From: JAZDLC01 sp043802345
GTDB taxonomy: Bacteria > Planctomycetota > B15-G4 > JADJEK01
NCBI GenBank assembly: GCA_043802345.1
Contig: JAZDLC010000035.1
Location: 1-15,154 of the forward strand
Direction of reading: 5' to 3'
Length of the DNA stretch: 15,154 bases
In this document: positions 6,556 to 13,955 of the stretch, piece after piece
Numbering within the stretch: position 1 is the stretch's first letter
Layout of the letters: the number at the start of each line of letters is the position of its first letter
Program-made: the position numbers and the translations under genes
Notes under the pieces: generated by a model
Seen by the model: only the letters and a program-made list of their open reading frames with translations
The model's database searches: none
What the model was told of the DNA's origin: nothing

Positions 6556-7911
6556 ATGGATTTGCGCTTGCTCCTGTTGCTCTTCGCCCTGCTTCCCGCC
6601 TGCGGCAAGGCGCCGCCTCTTCCTCCTCCCACCCACCCGGTGGTGCTGATCGGAGTGGACGGCCTGGAATGGTCCGTAATGCGACCCCTGCTCGAGTCGG
6701 GCCGGCTGCCAAACCTGGCGCGGCTGGCGGAGCGCGGCGTGGCCGGAAAACTGCAAACTCTGCGCCCGACCCTGTCGCCCGCCATCTGGACCTCCGTCGT
6801 CACCGGAGTGCGCCCGGAGCGGCACGGCATCAGGAGTTTCATCACCGAGAAAGGGGTGCCGCTCAACTCCTCGGCCCGAGCCGGGCGTGCCCTCTGGAAC
6901 ATTGCCTCCATGTTCGGCAGGAAGACCCTCTCGGTCGGCTGGTGGATGACCTGGCCCGCCGAGGAGATCGACGGCTGGATGGTGGCGCCGTACTCGTCCG
7001 CGGGTCAGACCGACATGAACTGGAAGGGGAATCTGCGCCGCGACCTGCCAGACCAGACCTGGCCGAGAGATCTGATCAACGAAGTGTATCCGTTCGTGGA
7101 ACGGCTCCTGGAAGCGCGGAGCTTCCGCGAAATCGACCAGCCGTTCTTTGGTGACGTCGACCTTTCTCTCCTGGACGAGCAGGAGCGCCGGCTCGTGGCC
7201 GAGACCCGTTGGAGCGTCTCCGCCGACGCCGCCTTCGCCGGCATCACCCGCCATCTGCTGGAGAAACCGGAAGTGAAGCCGGACCTGACCCTGGTCTACC
7301 TCGGCGGTCCGGACGTAGCCAGCCACCGATTCTGGAGATACCAGAACCCCGACCTGTTTCACTACCCGATCGATGGCCGCGCGATCGCCGCTCTCTCCGA
7401 GATCATCCACCGCTTCTATGAAGCGGCTGACCGCATGGTGGGGCAGATCCTCGCTGCGGCGCCACAGGACGCCAACGTGATCGTCTGTTCCGATCACGGC
7501 TTCACGGCCTATGCCACCGACGCGCGCGACCCCACTGGCGTTTCCGCCCACCATCTTGACGGGCCGCCGGGAGTCATCTTCCTGGCCGGACCCGACATCC
7601 GCGCCGGCGGCGTCCAGGACCTCGTTCTCGGGCGAGTCCTCGAGATCGCGCCCCTGGTCCTCTACCTGCTCGAAATCCCGCTGGCGAGGGATCTGGATAT
7701 TCCGGATGGCGGCAGCCTGCTGCGCCAGACCGTGCGCGAGGGAGTACTGGCCGGGCGCCCGCCGCGCCCGGAGGTGGCGACCCACAACACCGGATTCCGG
7801 CCGCCGGTCGCTCCAAGCACAGTCTCAGAAACCATGAACGACGACATCCTGGAGTGGATGCGCCAGCTCGGCTACACGGCCGCAAAGACCCACGGAGACC
7901 CCCCGAAGTAG
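6556..7911 (+). CDS. Lipoprotein of the type I phosphodiesterase / alkaline phosphatase superfamily
   Basis: The 451-residue product starts with a lipoprotein signal: LLLLLFALLPAC, with the lipid-bearing Cys at 16 and a Pro-rich linker after it. The metal-binding and catalytic blocks of the phosphodiesterase/nucleotide pyrophosphatase branch follow in the right order: VLIGVDGLEW (Asp35), RPTLSPAIWTSVVTG with Thr72 near the nucleophile site, GPDVASHRFW (Asp253, His257), CSDHGF (Asp313, His314) and HHLDGPPG (His332/333). The C-terminus ILEWMRQLGY matches the common ending of this family. It probably hydrolyses phosphodiester or phospho-monoester groups at the cell envelope; the substrate is unknown. 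The frame is open from 6469, but the lipobox places the start at ATG 6556. The divergent partner is an SGNH hydrolase, which suggests joint modification of an envelope glycan or lipid. Confidence 0.9.
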   Translation: MDLRLLLLLFALLPACGKAPPLPPPTHPVVLIGVDGLEWSVMRPLLESGRLPNLARLAERGVAGKLQTLRPTLSPAIWTSVVTGVRPERHGIRSFITEKGVPLNSSARAGRALWNIASMFGRKTLSVGWWMTWPAEEIDGWMVAPYSSAGQTDMNWKGNLRRDLPDQTWPRDLINEVYPFVERLLEARSFREIDQPFFGDVDLSLLDEQERRLVAETRWSVSADAAFAGITRHLLEKPEVKPDLTLVYLGGPDVASHRFWRYQNPDLFHYPIDGRAIAALSEIIHRFYEAADRMVGQILAAAPQDANVIVCSDHGFTAYATDARDPTGVSAHHLDGPPGVIFLAGPDIRAGGVQDLVLGRVLEIAPLVLYLLEIPLARDLDIPDGGSLLRQTVREGVLAGRPPRPEVATHNTGFRPPVAPSTVSETMNDDILEWMRQLGYTAAKTHGDPPK

Positions 7912-8003
7912 CCAGTCCCTGGACAGACCCCCGCCCGGGGTGCGAGTATGGAGCCGGCCTACCAGGAGTGAACCCGCCAGGAAAGCAGGGCGAGGAGGTG
8001 TGT

Positions 8004-9899
8004 GTGAGTATCCCCAGGATCGTGGTTTCGTGCCTCATTGCAGGCCTCACCGCCGTGCCCGCCCTCTTCGCGGAGGTCGACACGGTGGACGGCCAGTTCC
8101 AGCTGGGGAGGCTCGGCGAGTCGCTCCGCGGAATCGGTGACGTCAATGGCGACGGCCTGGTCGATTTCGCCGCCGGCGCTCCAGGACACGCCGACTTCAC
8201 CGGGATGGTCCGCGTGATCTCCGGAGAGAACTTCGACACCCTGTACATCGTGTACGGCGAGTTCCCGGGCGACCGGTTCGGGGCGTGCGTGGCCGGGGTC
8301 GGCGACATCAATCTCGACCTGGTCCCCGACTTCGCGGTGGGCGCTCCCACCAGCGACGTGAACGGCGCGAACTCAGGCAAGGTCTACCTCTTCGGCGGGC
8401 TCGACGGTGCGCTGATCGACACCCTCAACGGCCCGATCAACGGGGCGCGCTTCGGCTCCTCCTTGGCCGGCCTGACCGATCTCGACATCGACTTCCGCTC
8501 CGATTTCGCGGTCGGCGCGCCCGAAGGCGGCTTCAGCCTTCCCGGCCAACCGGGCATGTCCGCCAACGGCGCGGTCTTCGTCTTCTCCGGCGCCACGCGC
8601 ACTCCGATCTACTCCTTCTTCGGACAGGAGTCCGGGGATCGGCTGGGCTGGTCGCTGTCGCGCATCAACGATCAGAACGGCGACTTCATCAACGACCTGC
8701 TGGTCGGCGCCCCGCGCGCGGACGCAACTCTATCCGGCACCACCTACGTGGACAGCGGCAAGGTCTATCTTCTCTCCGGCCTGCCGGCACCAGACGGATC
8801 TCCGGACGGAGGTCCGCTGCTCCAGGTCCTCTCCAACCCGGACCACGTGAAGTCGTATTCGTATTTCGGCTGGTCCGTGTCCAGGATCACGGACGTGGAC
8901 ATGGAATCGGGCCCGGGGGAGGACGACCTGATCGACGACGTGCTGGTGGGCGCTCCTGGAGCGGGGGTCGACTCCAGGGGGCGCGCCTACCTGTTCCACT
9001 CCGACCGGGAGTTCACCTTCACCGGCGCGAACACCTACGACCCGGAGGGCGCGCCGTTCGTGGAGCCGACCGGTCCGGCGACCCTGGCCGGCGATGGCTA
9101 CTCGGAGCAGTTCGGTAGCTCGATCACCATGGTGGGCAACCTGGTGGGATCGAAGCATCCGACCCCGGTGCGCTACCCGGACCGTTCCCAGACCTTCGCC
9201 GAGCTCGCCGTGGGCGACCCGGAAGCATACAACCCGGCCATCCCGATCGATGGCTCCGAGGCCGGCAAGGTCTGGGTGTTCGACGGCTGGGAGCTCTCCC
9301 AGAAGCGCCACCTCCAGGGAGGGGATGAGCTGCTCGCCTTCGACGGTCCGCAGGCAGGGAGTCAGCTCGGGTTCGAGGTGAGCGGCTCAGGCCACCCCGC
9401 CAACTATGGCATGGCCCGGCTCCTCATCGGCGCGCCGGAACACGACTTCAATCTGCCGACGTCCCTGGCCAACGCGGGGCAGATCACCATCTACACCTCC
9501 GAAGAGGGATCGATCCTGCATTTTGGCGTGCCGTGCGATCCGTCCGGAGGTGTGTACGCCCCGGCATGGTTGCACGTGACCGGCACGCCCGGAATCAGGG
9601 GACAGATGCAGATCCAGGTTTCCCACGAACTTCCGGGCGCAACGTACTGGCTGTTCGTGGGCCAGCGGCAGACCGGGCTCCCGATGGCGGCCTTCGGCGG
9701 TCCGAGCGCATGCACTCTGTACGTGGATCCCCTCGCCCTGTTCCTGGTCGGACCGTTCCAACTCGACGGCGAAGGCGTCGGCACCATCGACGTCAAGCGG
9801 TACAAGCCGGTGAACCTGGTGCTTCAGGCCGGTGTGGCGATTCCGGCCGGAGTTTGCTCGCTGTCTTGCACCAACGGGGTCGAGATCGCCGTCCACTAG
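8004..9899 (+). CDS. Exported FG-GAP (integrin-alpha-like) beta-propeller protein
   Basis: The GTG at 8004 was chosen because GAGGAGG (7992-7998) sits five bases upstream and a signal peptide follows at once, with cleavage near residue 23 (ALFA); an ATG at 7854 lies inside the previous gene. The 631-residue protein has seven FG-GAP-like repeats, each ending in VGAP or a variant, at about residues 45-60, 100-115, 158-173, 222-237, 296-318, 399-406 and 470-478. The first four or five carry D-x-N/D-x-D loops of the calcium-binding type, and several blades start with DRFG, ARFG or DRLG. This predicts one seven-bladed propeller. Residues 500-631 form a separate C-terminal domain with four Cys, one in GPSACTLYVDPL; similar tails occur on secreted planctomycete proteins. 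Likely roles are surface attachment or ligand binding. It lies 133 bases ahead of the Tad pilus block, same strand. Confidence 0.88.
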   Translation: MSIPRIVVSCLIAGLTAVPALFAEVDTVDGQFQLGRLGESLRGIGDVNGDGLVDFAAGAPGHADFTGMVRVISGENFDTLYIVYGEFPGDRFGACVAGVGDINLDLVPDFAVGAPTSDVNGANSGKVYLFGGLDGALIDTLNGPINGARFGSSLAGLTDLDIDFRSDFAVGAPEGGFSLPGQPGMSANGAVFVFSGATRTPIYSFFGQESGDRLGWSLSRINDQNGDFINDLLVGAPRADATLSGTTYVDSGKVYLLSGLPAPDGSPDGGPLLQVLSNPDHVKSYSYFGWSVSRITDVDMESGPGEDDLIDDVLVGAPGAGVDSRGRAYLFHSDREFTFTGANTYDPEGAPFVEPTGPATLAGDGYSEQFGSSITMVGNLVGSKHPTPVRYPDRSQTFAELAVGDPEAYNPAIPIDGSEAGKVWVFDGWELSQKRHLQGGDELLAFDGPQAGSQLGFEVSGSGHPANYGMARLLIGAPEHDFNLPTSLANAGQITIYTSEEGSILHFGVPCDPSGGVYAPAWLHVTGTPGIRGQMQIQVSHELPGATYWLFVGQRQTGLPMAAFGGPSACTLYVDPLALFLVGPFQLDGEGVGTIDVKRYKPVNLVLQAGVAIPAGVCSLSCTNGVEIAVH

Positions 9900-10032
9900 C
9901 CGCGGCGAGAGGCGCCGATCCCCGGGAATGTCCATGAATCGTCCCACAATCGCGCAAGCGGACCGCTATCCTCGCTGCGCCCGGAGGGCGTCGCCGGATC
10001 TGTTCTGAGGTCGAGAGAGTGGAAGAAAGCTG

Positions 10033-12051
10033 ATGAGACATTCCGACGGATGCGATGCCCCGAGGAAGGGCCGGACGCTGCTGCTGTTCCTGGTGCTCCT
10101 CCTCCTGCCGTGGTCCGAGCGGCCCGCGCTGGCCCAGGAAGTCGCGCTGCCCGAGGGGAAGCCCTCGGTGATCATCAAGGGCAGCCACATGCGCATGATC
10201 TTCGAACGCGATGTGCGCCGGGTGGCCGTGGGGGACGAGAAGGTGATGGGCCACGAGCCGCTCTCGAATCGGGAACTGCTCCTGCTCGGCAAGGAGGTGG
10301 GGCGGACCAGTCTGATCGTCTGGTTCGACGACGGAACCCTCCAGCATCTCGTGTTCAGCATCGAGCGGGATCTGGAAACCCTGCGGTCGGCCCTGCGAGA
10401 CATCTATCCGGCGATCGTTGCCGAGATCGCCCCGGATCGGGACGCGGTCGTGCTGAGGGGCGTGGTGCCGAACAAGTCGTATTCCATCGCGGCCGAGGCC
10501 GCGGCCCGGGCGTACGTCACCGCCGAAGAAAGGAACCGATCCGGCGACGTGAATCCGCTGGTTGCGTCGGAGTCGGCAGAGGATGAGAAGCGTCAGCCCC
10601 GGGCCCCCGTGGCGGAGCTGGCCGCCGGCGCGGTCATCAACCTGATCCGGGTCGAGCACCTCCCGCCGGCCCTGGAGGAGCAGATTCTCGACATCATCTC
10701 CGGTCTGGGAGGGGAGCGCGTTCAGATCAAGCGGGTCGTCCGCGGGGATCTTCCCGTGGACGAGACGGACGTCTTCGTCATGAGTGGCGTGGTCAGGAAC
10801 CAGATCGACCTGATCCGGGTCCTGAGCGCCGCCGCGCGGGTGATGTTCGGCGACGAGGAAGTCGCTGACCAGATCAAGGTGATCGCGGACGAAAGCGGGG
10901 CGCAGATCGCGGTGGAGGAGAGCGGTATGTCCTCGACCCAGGGGGCGGTGGACGACCTCCTGACCGCGGTGCTTCGCGCCTCCTCCGGTTCGGGCGGATT
11001 CGGCACCTCCGGCTCCTCCAGCGGGCTGTTCAACCTGGTAGGGAACAACCTTGCCCGGGCCAAGGCGGTTCAGCTCGGGGACGGCAGGCTGCTCTCGTTT
11101 GTCGAGGTGGAGGATCTGCCCCAGGTGCGGGTGGACATCCGGCTCTACGAGGTCAACCGCACCCGCCTGCGCTCCTTCAACCCGAACCTGACCCTGATCA
11201 ACTCCGACTTCCAACAGGGCGCCTTCCTGCCGGGCCCGAGAGCGGTGGCGGTCCAGGGAGGGAATGCGGCCCAGGTCGGCTCGATCGGCTCCACGGACGT
11301 ACAGAATGTAATGTCCTTCCTGGCGGACGGGTTCACGAATCACCTCCAGATCGCCGACGGCAAGCTGGCCATCGACATGGCCTTGAACCTGATGGAAACC
11401 GAAGGGATCGCCCGGACCCTGGCCCGCCCGTCGATCACGGTGCTCTCGGGTGAGCTGGCAGCCATCCAGGTCGGGGGCACCATCCCGGTGCAGGTGGCGT
11501 ATGCACCCGCCTTCGGCGGAAGCGCTGAGGTGATTGCGCCTGGAGTGTTTACGTCGATCGAGTCGCTCGACTTCGGAGTCTCCCTGGCGGTGCGGCCGAT
11601 GGTCAGCGATGACGGGACCATCACGCTGGATGTGGTTCCCCGGACCCTCTTCCCTGACGCGGACCTGACCACCTCCATCCGGCAGACCAGCGGCAACGTA
11701 CTGCCCACCACCGCCTTCGAGGGGAAATCGCTGAGGACCACCGCCCGGTTGAAGGACGGGCAGGGGATGCTCATCGGTGGCCTGGTGTCAAAGAGTTCGA
11801 CCAACAGCGCCTCGTTCATGCCCTGGTTCCAGGACGTGCCGCTGCTCGGCTGGCTGTTCCAGCGCTTCCGCCTCTCGGACGAGGAGATGGACCTGGTAAT
11901 TGTCGTCAACCCCACGGTGATCCGGGACGTGTGTCCGGAGGTCTCGCTCTGGGCCTTCGAGGATCGCGCGGTCATGCTCGGCTGGTACCCCGAGGGTGAC
12001 TGGGTGGAGGTTCTGCCCCAGGGTGAGGTCGAGTCCGAGGCGGAAGAGTGA
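10033..12051 (+). CDS. cpaC: Tad/Flp pilus secretin (CpaC/RcpA-like outer-membrane channel)
   Basis: This 672-residue protein has a signal peptide ending near residue 35 (PALAQ). Residues 42-112 match the pilus-type secretin N-terminal region (SVIIKGSHMRMIFERDVRRVAVGDEKV, then ELLLLGKEVGRTSLIVW). Two BON-like or ring-building modules follow at about 115-140 and 205-280. A Gly/Ser-rich linker spans 317-333. The secretin core starts near 355 (QVRVDIRLYEVNRTR) and carries the hallmarks GGTIPVQV (491-498), LIGGLV (580-585) and FMPWFQDVPLLGWLFQ (595-610). It would form the outer-membrane ring through which the Flp pilus passes. It is longer than many CpaC proteins, mostly in the linker and the acidic C-terminal tail. 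The ATG at 10033 follows GGAAG. It is the first gene of the Tad block here, whereas pilin comes first in many loci. Confidence 0.93.
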   Translation: MRHSDGCDAPRKGRTLLLFLVLLLLPWSERPALAQEVALPEGKPSVIIKGSHMRMIFERDVRRVAVGDEKVMGHEPLSNRELLLLGKEVGRTSLIVWFDDGTLQHLVFSIERDLETLRSALRDIYPAIVAEIAPDRDAVVLRGVVPNKSYSIAAEAAARAYVTAEERNRSGDVNPLVASESAEDEKRQPRAPVAELAAGAVINLIRVEHLPPALEEQILDIISGLGGERVQIKRVVRGDLPVDETDVFVMSGVVRNQIDLIRVLSAAARVMFGDEEVADQIKVIADESGAQIAVEESGMSSTQGAVDDLLTAVLRASSGSGGFGTSGSSSGLFNLVGNNLARAKAVQLGDGRLLSFVEVEDLPQVRVDIRLYEVNRTRLRSFNPNLTLINSDFQQGAFLPGPRAVAVQGGNAAQVGSIGSTDVQNVMSFLADGFTNHLQIADGKLAIDMALNLMETEGIARTLARPSITVLSGELAAIQVGGTIPVQVAYAPAFGGSAEVIAPGVFTSIESLDFGVSLAVRPMVSDDGTITLDVVPRTLFPDADLTTSIRQTSGNVLPTTAFEGKSLRTTARLKDGQGMLIGGLVSKSSTNSASFMPWFQDVPLLGWLFQRFRLSDEEMDLVIVVNPTVIRDVCPEVSLWAFEDRAVMLGWYPEGDWVEVLPQGEVESEAEE

Positions 12052-12059
12052 GACTCGAG

Positions 12060-12100
12060 CCAAAAGGTTCGCGAATCTCACCCGCTTGCGTTGCTTTTGG
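12060..12100 (+). other. Inverted repeat between the secretin and pilin genes
   Basis: Arms CCAAAAG (12060-12066) and CTTTTGG (12094-12100) pair perfectly across a 27-base loop that includes the palindrome TTCGCGAA (12068-12075). It begins nine bases after the secretin stop codon and ends 65 bases before the pilin start. It could end secretin transcription, protect the mRNA end, or be an operator for the pilin promoter. I could not identify a convincing -35/-10 pair in this gap. Confidence 0.35.
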
Positions 12101-12165
12101 TGTTAGCCTCGATGCACTGAAATAAGATGAACGGGTCCGTTCGAAAGTCAGAACAGGAGAGAGAA

Positions 12166-12513
12166 ATGAGGTTTCTTGGACGGCTGCTGCGCAACCGCAA
12201 GGGCGCGGCGATGGTCGAATATGGGCTGCTTGTGGGTGGTGTGGCCCTGGTGCTGACCGCCACCGTGTCCGTACTGGGAAACAAGACCAACGACATCGTC
12301 GCGGCCATGGCGGCGGTGCTTCCAGGTGCGCACCCGGACGACAACAACCCGATCGCCGGCGGTGAACTGGTCGAGTTCGCCCCGAACGCGGACGGCAACA
12401 TCGCCCTCGACGTGTCGAGCGCCGACGGCATTCTGGCGAACAGCAATACCGAACGTCTCGGGAACAACCTTGGCATCGGGGCCGACATCGTCGACCTGGT
12501 CGTCGAGGACTGA
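12166..12513 (+). CDS. flp: Flp-type pilin with acidic C-terminal extension
   Basis: The 115-residue prepilin starts at ATG 12166, seven bases after AGGAG; an upstream in-frame ATG at 12127 lacks such a site. The basic leader MRFLGRLLRNRKG is followed by the cleavage motif G13/A14 with Glu18 at +5 and Tyr19 at +6 (AAMVEYGLLVGG). This is the diagnostic Flp pattern, and the hydrophobic assembly helix follows to about residue 36. Mature Flp pilins usually stop soon after this helix, at roughly 45-60 residues. Here about 60 more residues follow (53-115), rich in Asp, Glu, Asn and Gly, with a single basic residue and no Cys. This tail would sit on the outside of the filament. The pilin would be cut by the prepilin peptidase encoded next. 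Confidence 0.92.
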   Translation: MRFLGRLLRNRKGAAMVEYGLLVGGVALVLTATVSVLGNKTNDIVAAMAAVLPGAHPDDNNPIAGGELVEFAPNADGNIALDVSSADGILANSNTERLGNNLGIGADIVDLVVED

Positions 12514-12553
12514 TCCTCGTTCGGAGTCCCTGTTCCCGCGTTTTTCCGGCCGT

Positions 12554-12590
12554 GGCCGCCATTCCTCCACCGAGGATGGTTGTTGCGGCC
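12554..12590 (+). other. Nested stem-loop between flp and the prepilin peptidase gene
   Basis: GGCCGC (12554-12559) pairs with GCGGCC (12585-12590), and inside it CATTCCTC (12560-12567) pairs with GAGGATG (12572-12578) with one bulged T and a 4-base loop. It lies in the 109-base gap after the pilin stop. No T-run follows, so this is probably not a strong terminator. It may reduce read-through or stabilise the pilin part of the message so that pilin is made in excess. That role is inference. Confidence 0.35.
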
Positions 12591-12622
12591 GTAGCTATTC
12601 GCGGTCTGTCTGGGAGAGGAGC

Positions 12623-13051
12623 ATGTTCTGGGCGGGACTCGTGGTCGTGGTGGGCGCCACGATCTTTGACCTGAGGACCAGGGAGATTCCGGACCTGTTT
12701 CCGGCCGCCCTGCTGCTCCTGGCGGCTCTGGCCTGCGCCTCCGGCCGGACCGGGGTCGGTTGGGTCTCCGCTGGAATCGGGCTCGCGCTCGCCCTGGTGC
12801 TGGGATTGGCCCTGTTCAGGACCGGCGGCTTCGGCGGCGGGGATGTCAAGCTGCTGATCGGGCTGGGTGCCCTGCTCGGCGCGAAGGCGTTTTTCCTCTC
12901 ACTTCTCTACATCGGCCTCGCGGGCGGGGTACTCTCTGTCATCGCCCTGATCAGGGGCCAGAGAGAACTGGCGTACGGCCCGGCGATCGCGCTGGGCTTC
13001 TTTGTCTTCCTGCTGCTGAATCCGGATGCTGGGCATGCGGCCACGACCTGA
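12623..13051 (+). CDS. tadV: TadV/CpaA-type prepilin peptidase (A24 aspartic protease)
   Basis: This 142-residue, highly hydrophobic protein has about four or five membrane helices. The two catalytic aspartates of type IV prepilin peptidases are in place: Asp16 in ATIFDLRTREIPD and Asp74 in GGFGGGDVKLL, the G-x-G-D type motif. It lacks the N-terminal methylase domain of PilD, as is normal for the short Tad-locus peptidases. It should cut the Flp pilin, and probably the TadE-like protein encoded next, after the conserved Gly on the inner face of the membrane. The ATG at 12623 is preceded by GGGAGAGGAG. The frame is open for about 300 bases further upstream, but that stretch overlaps flp and has no homology signal. 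The 3' end overlaps the next gene by 17 or 26 bases. Confidence 0.93.
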   Translation: MFWAGLVVVVGATIFDLRTREIPDLFPAALLLLAALACASGRTGVGWVSAGIGLALALVLGLALFRTGGFGGGDVKLLIGLGALLGAKAFFLSLLYIGLAGGVLSVIALIRGQRELAYGPAIALGFFVFLLLNPDAGHAATT

Positions 13052-13955
13052 CCATCCTGCATCGAGAGGCGAGACCGGCGCGATCCTGCTGGAATTCGCG
13101 CTGGTGCTGCTGGTGCTGTACGTCACGCTGTTCGGCGCCCTGGAGCTGGGGCGGGCGATCTTCGGGGGACAGTTGGTCCAGGACGCGGCCCGGGTGGCCG
13201 CCCGGGAGCTGGCACTGGTTCCGCTCCCGCCCGAGGCGACCTTCGAGCAGGCGCTGCTCGACCCGCGGGTGAAGTCCCAGGTCTACGACTCCGACTACCT
13301 GGTGCTCGACCTGGATGGACTGCCGGGAGACCTGGACGACTTCTTCGCGACCCTGCCGGTGGTGAACCAGATGCTCCGGCCGCTGATGATCGTCGACGCG
13401 TACGCGGATGATGGGGGAGGTGTGGCGAGGCGGCTGCTCCGGTATCCGGGAGCGCTCCTGGCCGACCCCGGCTCGGCGACCGGCTTCACGGTCCAGATTC
13501 CGCGGGTGGTCAGCCGGGATGGGGACGGCGCCGAGACCATCCTCTGGATCCCGGTGGTGGAGGAGGTCAAGCCGTCCGGCCACTCGGAAGGGCCGTTCAG
13601 CATCCTGCCTGCCTCCGATCTCGACCTGCCGCGCGGCGTGGTCGCGCTGCGGGTGAACTATCCATATCAGGCCGCCGCGTTGAGCGGCTTCCGGGCCAGC
13701 CCGGAGGGGCCGTTCGAGAAGAACATGGCAAACTACATCGAGGCCCGGGACAGCCAGGTGGTGGCGCTGAACGCGCCGCTGGATGGCGCGGCGGTGCTGG
13801 CGAACGACGCTCCCGCCGGGACCTACGCCGGTCCGTATGGCCTGGGGCGGCAGCTGGCCATCATCAGGACCCTGCGCCCGTTTCGCAAACTGATCTCCGC
13901 GCAGGCGGTCTTCCGCCGCGAAGTTTTTGCAGTGAGAGAGGACCGCCGACGATGA
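13026..13955 (+). CDS. tadE: TadE-like pseudopilin with a long C-terminal domain
   Basis: This protein is up to 309 residues. After a short polar leader comes ETG/AILLEF (Gly18, Ala19, Glu23 at +5), a prepilin-type cut site followed by a hydrophobic helix (19-40) and LGRAIFGGQLVQDAARVAAREL, the signature of the TadE domain. About 250 further residues would be periplasmic and match no domain I recognise. TadE and TadF are minor pseudopilins needed for Flp pilus assembly. This one is longer than typical TadE and may combine functions usually split between TadE, TadF and TadG. The start is uncertain: ATG 13026 and ATG 13035 both lie inside the end of the peptidase gene, and translation is probably coupled. 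The stop overlaps the next start by four bases (ATGA). Confidence 0.82.
   Translation: MLGMRPRPDHPASRGETGAILLEFALVLLVLYVTLFGALELGRAIFGGQLVQDAARVAARELALVPLPPEATFEQALLDPRVKSQVYDSDYLVLDLDGLPGDLDDFFATLPVVNQMLRPLMIVDAYADDGGGVARRLLRYPGALLADPGSATGFTVQIPRVVSRDGDGAETILWIPVVEEVKPSGHSEGPFSILPASDLDLPRGVVALRVNYPYQAAALSGFRASPEGPFEKNMANYIEARDSQVVALNAPLDGAAVLANDAPAGTYAGPYGLGRQLAIIRTLRPFRKLISAQAVFRREVFAVREDRRR

Noticed and set aside
5197..7785. 862-codon minus-strand open frame
   Set aside because: It lies mostly antisense to the phosphodiesterase and in another frame of the SGNH gene; the product is Arg/Pro/Gly-rich low-complexity sequence typical of shadows in GC-rich DNA.
7913..7936. Small GC stems after the phosphodiesterase stop, considered as a terminator
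   Set aside because: CCAG/CTGG and ACCCC/GGGGT are very short, there is no T-tract, and such stems are expected by chance at this base composition.
9966..9972. TATCCT before the secretin gene, considered as a -10 box
   Set aside because: There is no acceptable -35 word 16-18 bases upstream and no sigma-54 GG-N10-GC pair in the gap.
9793..11343. 516-codon minus-strand open frame
   Set aside because: It is antisense to the secretin gene, which has full family motifs; no start context or domain supports it.
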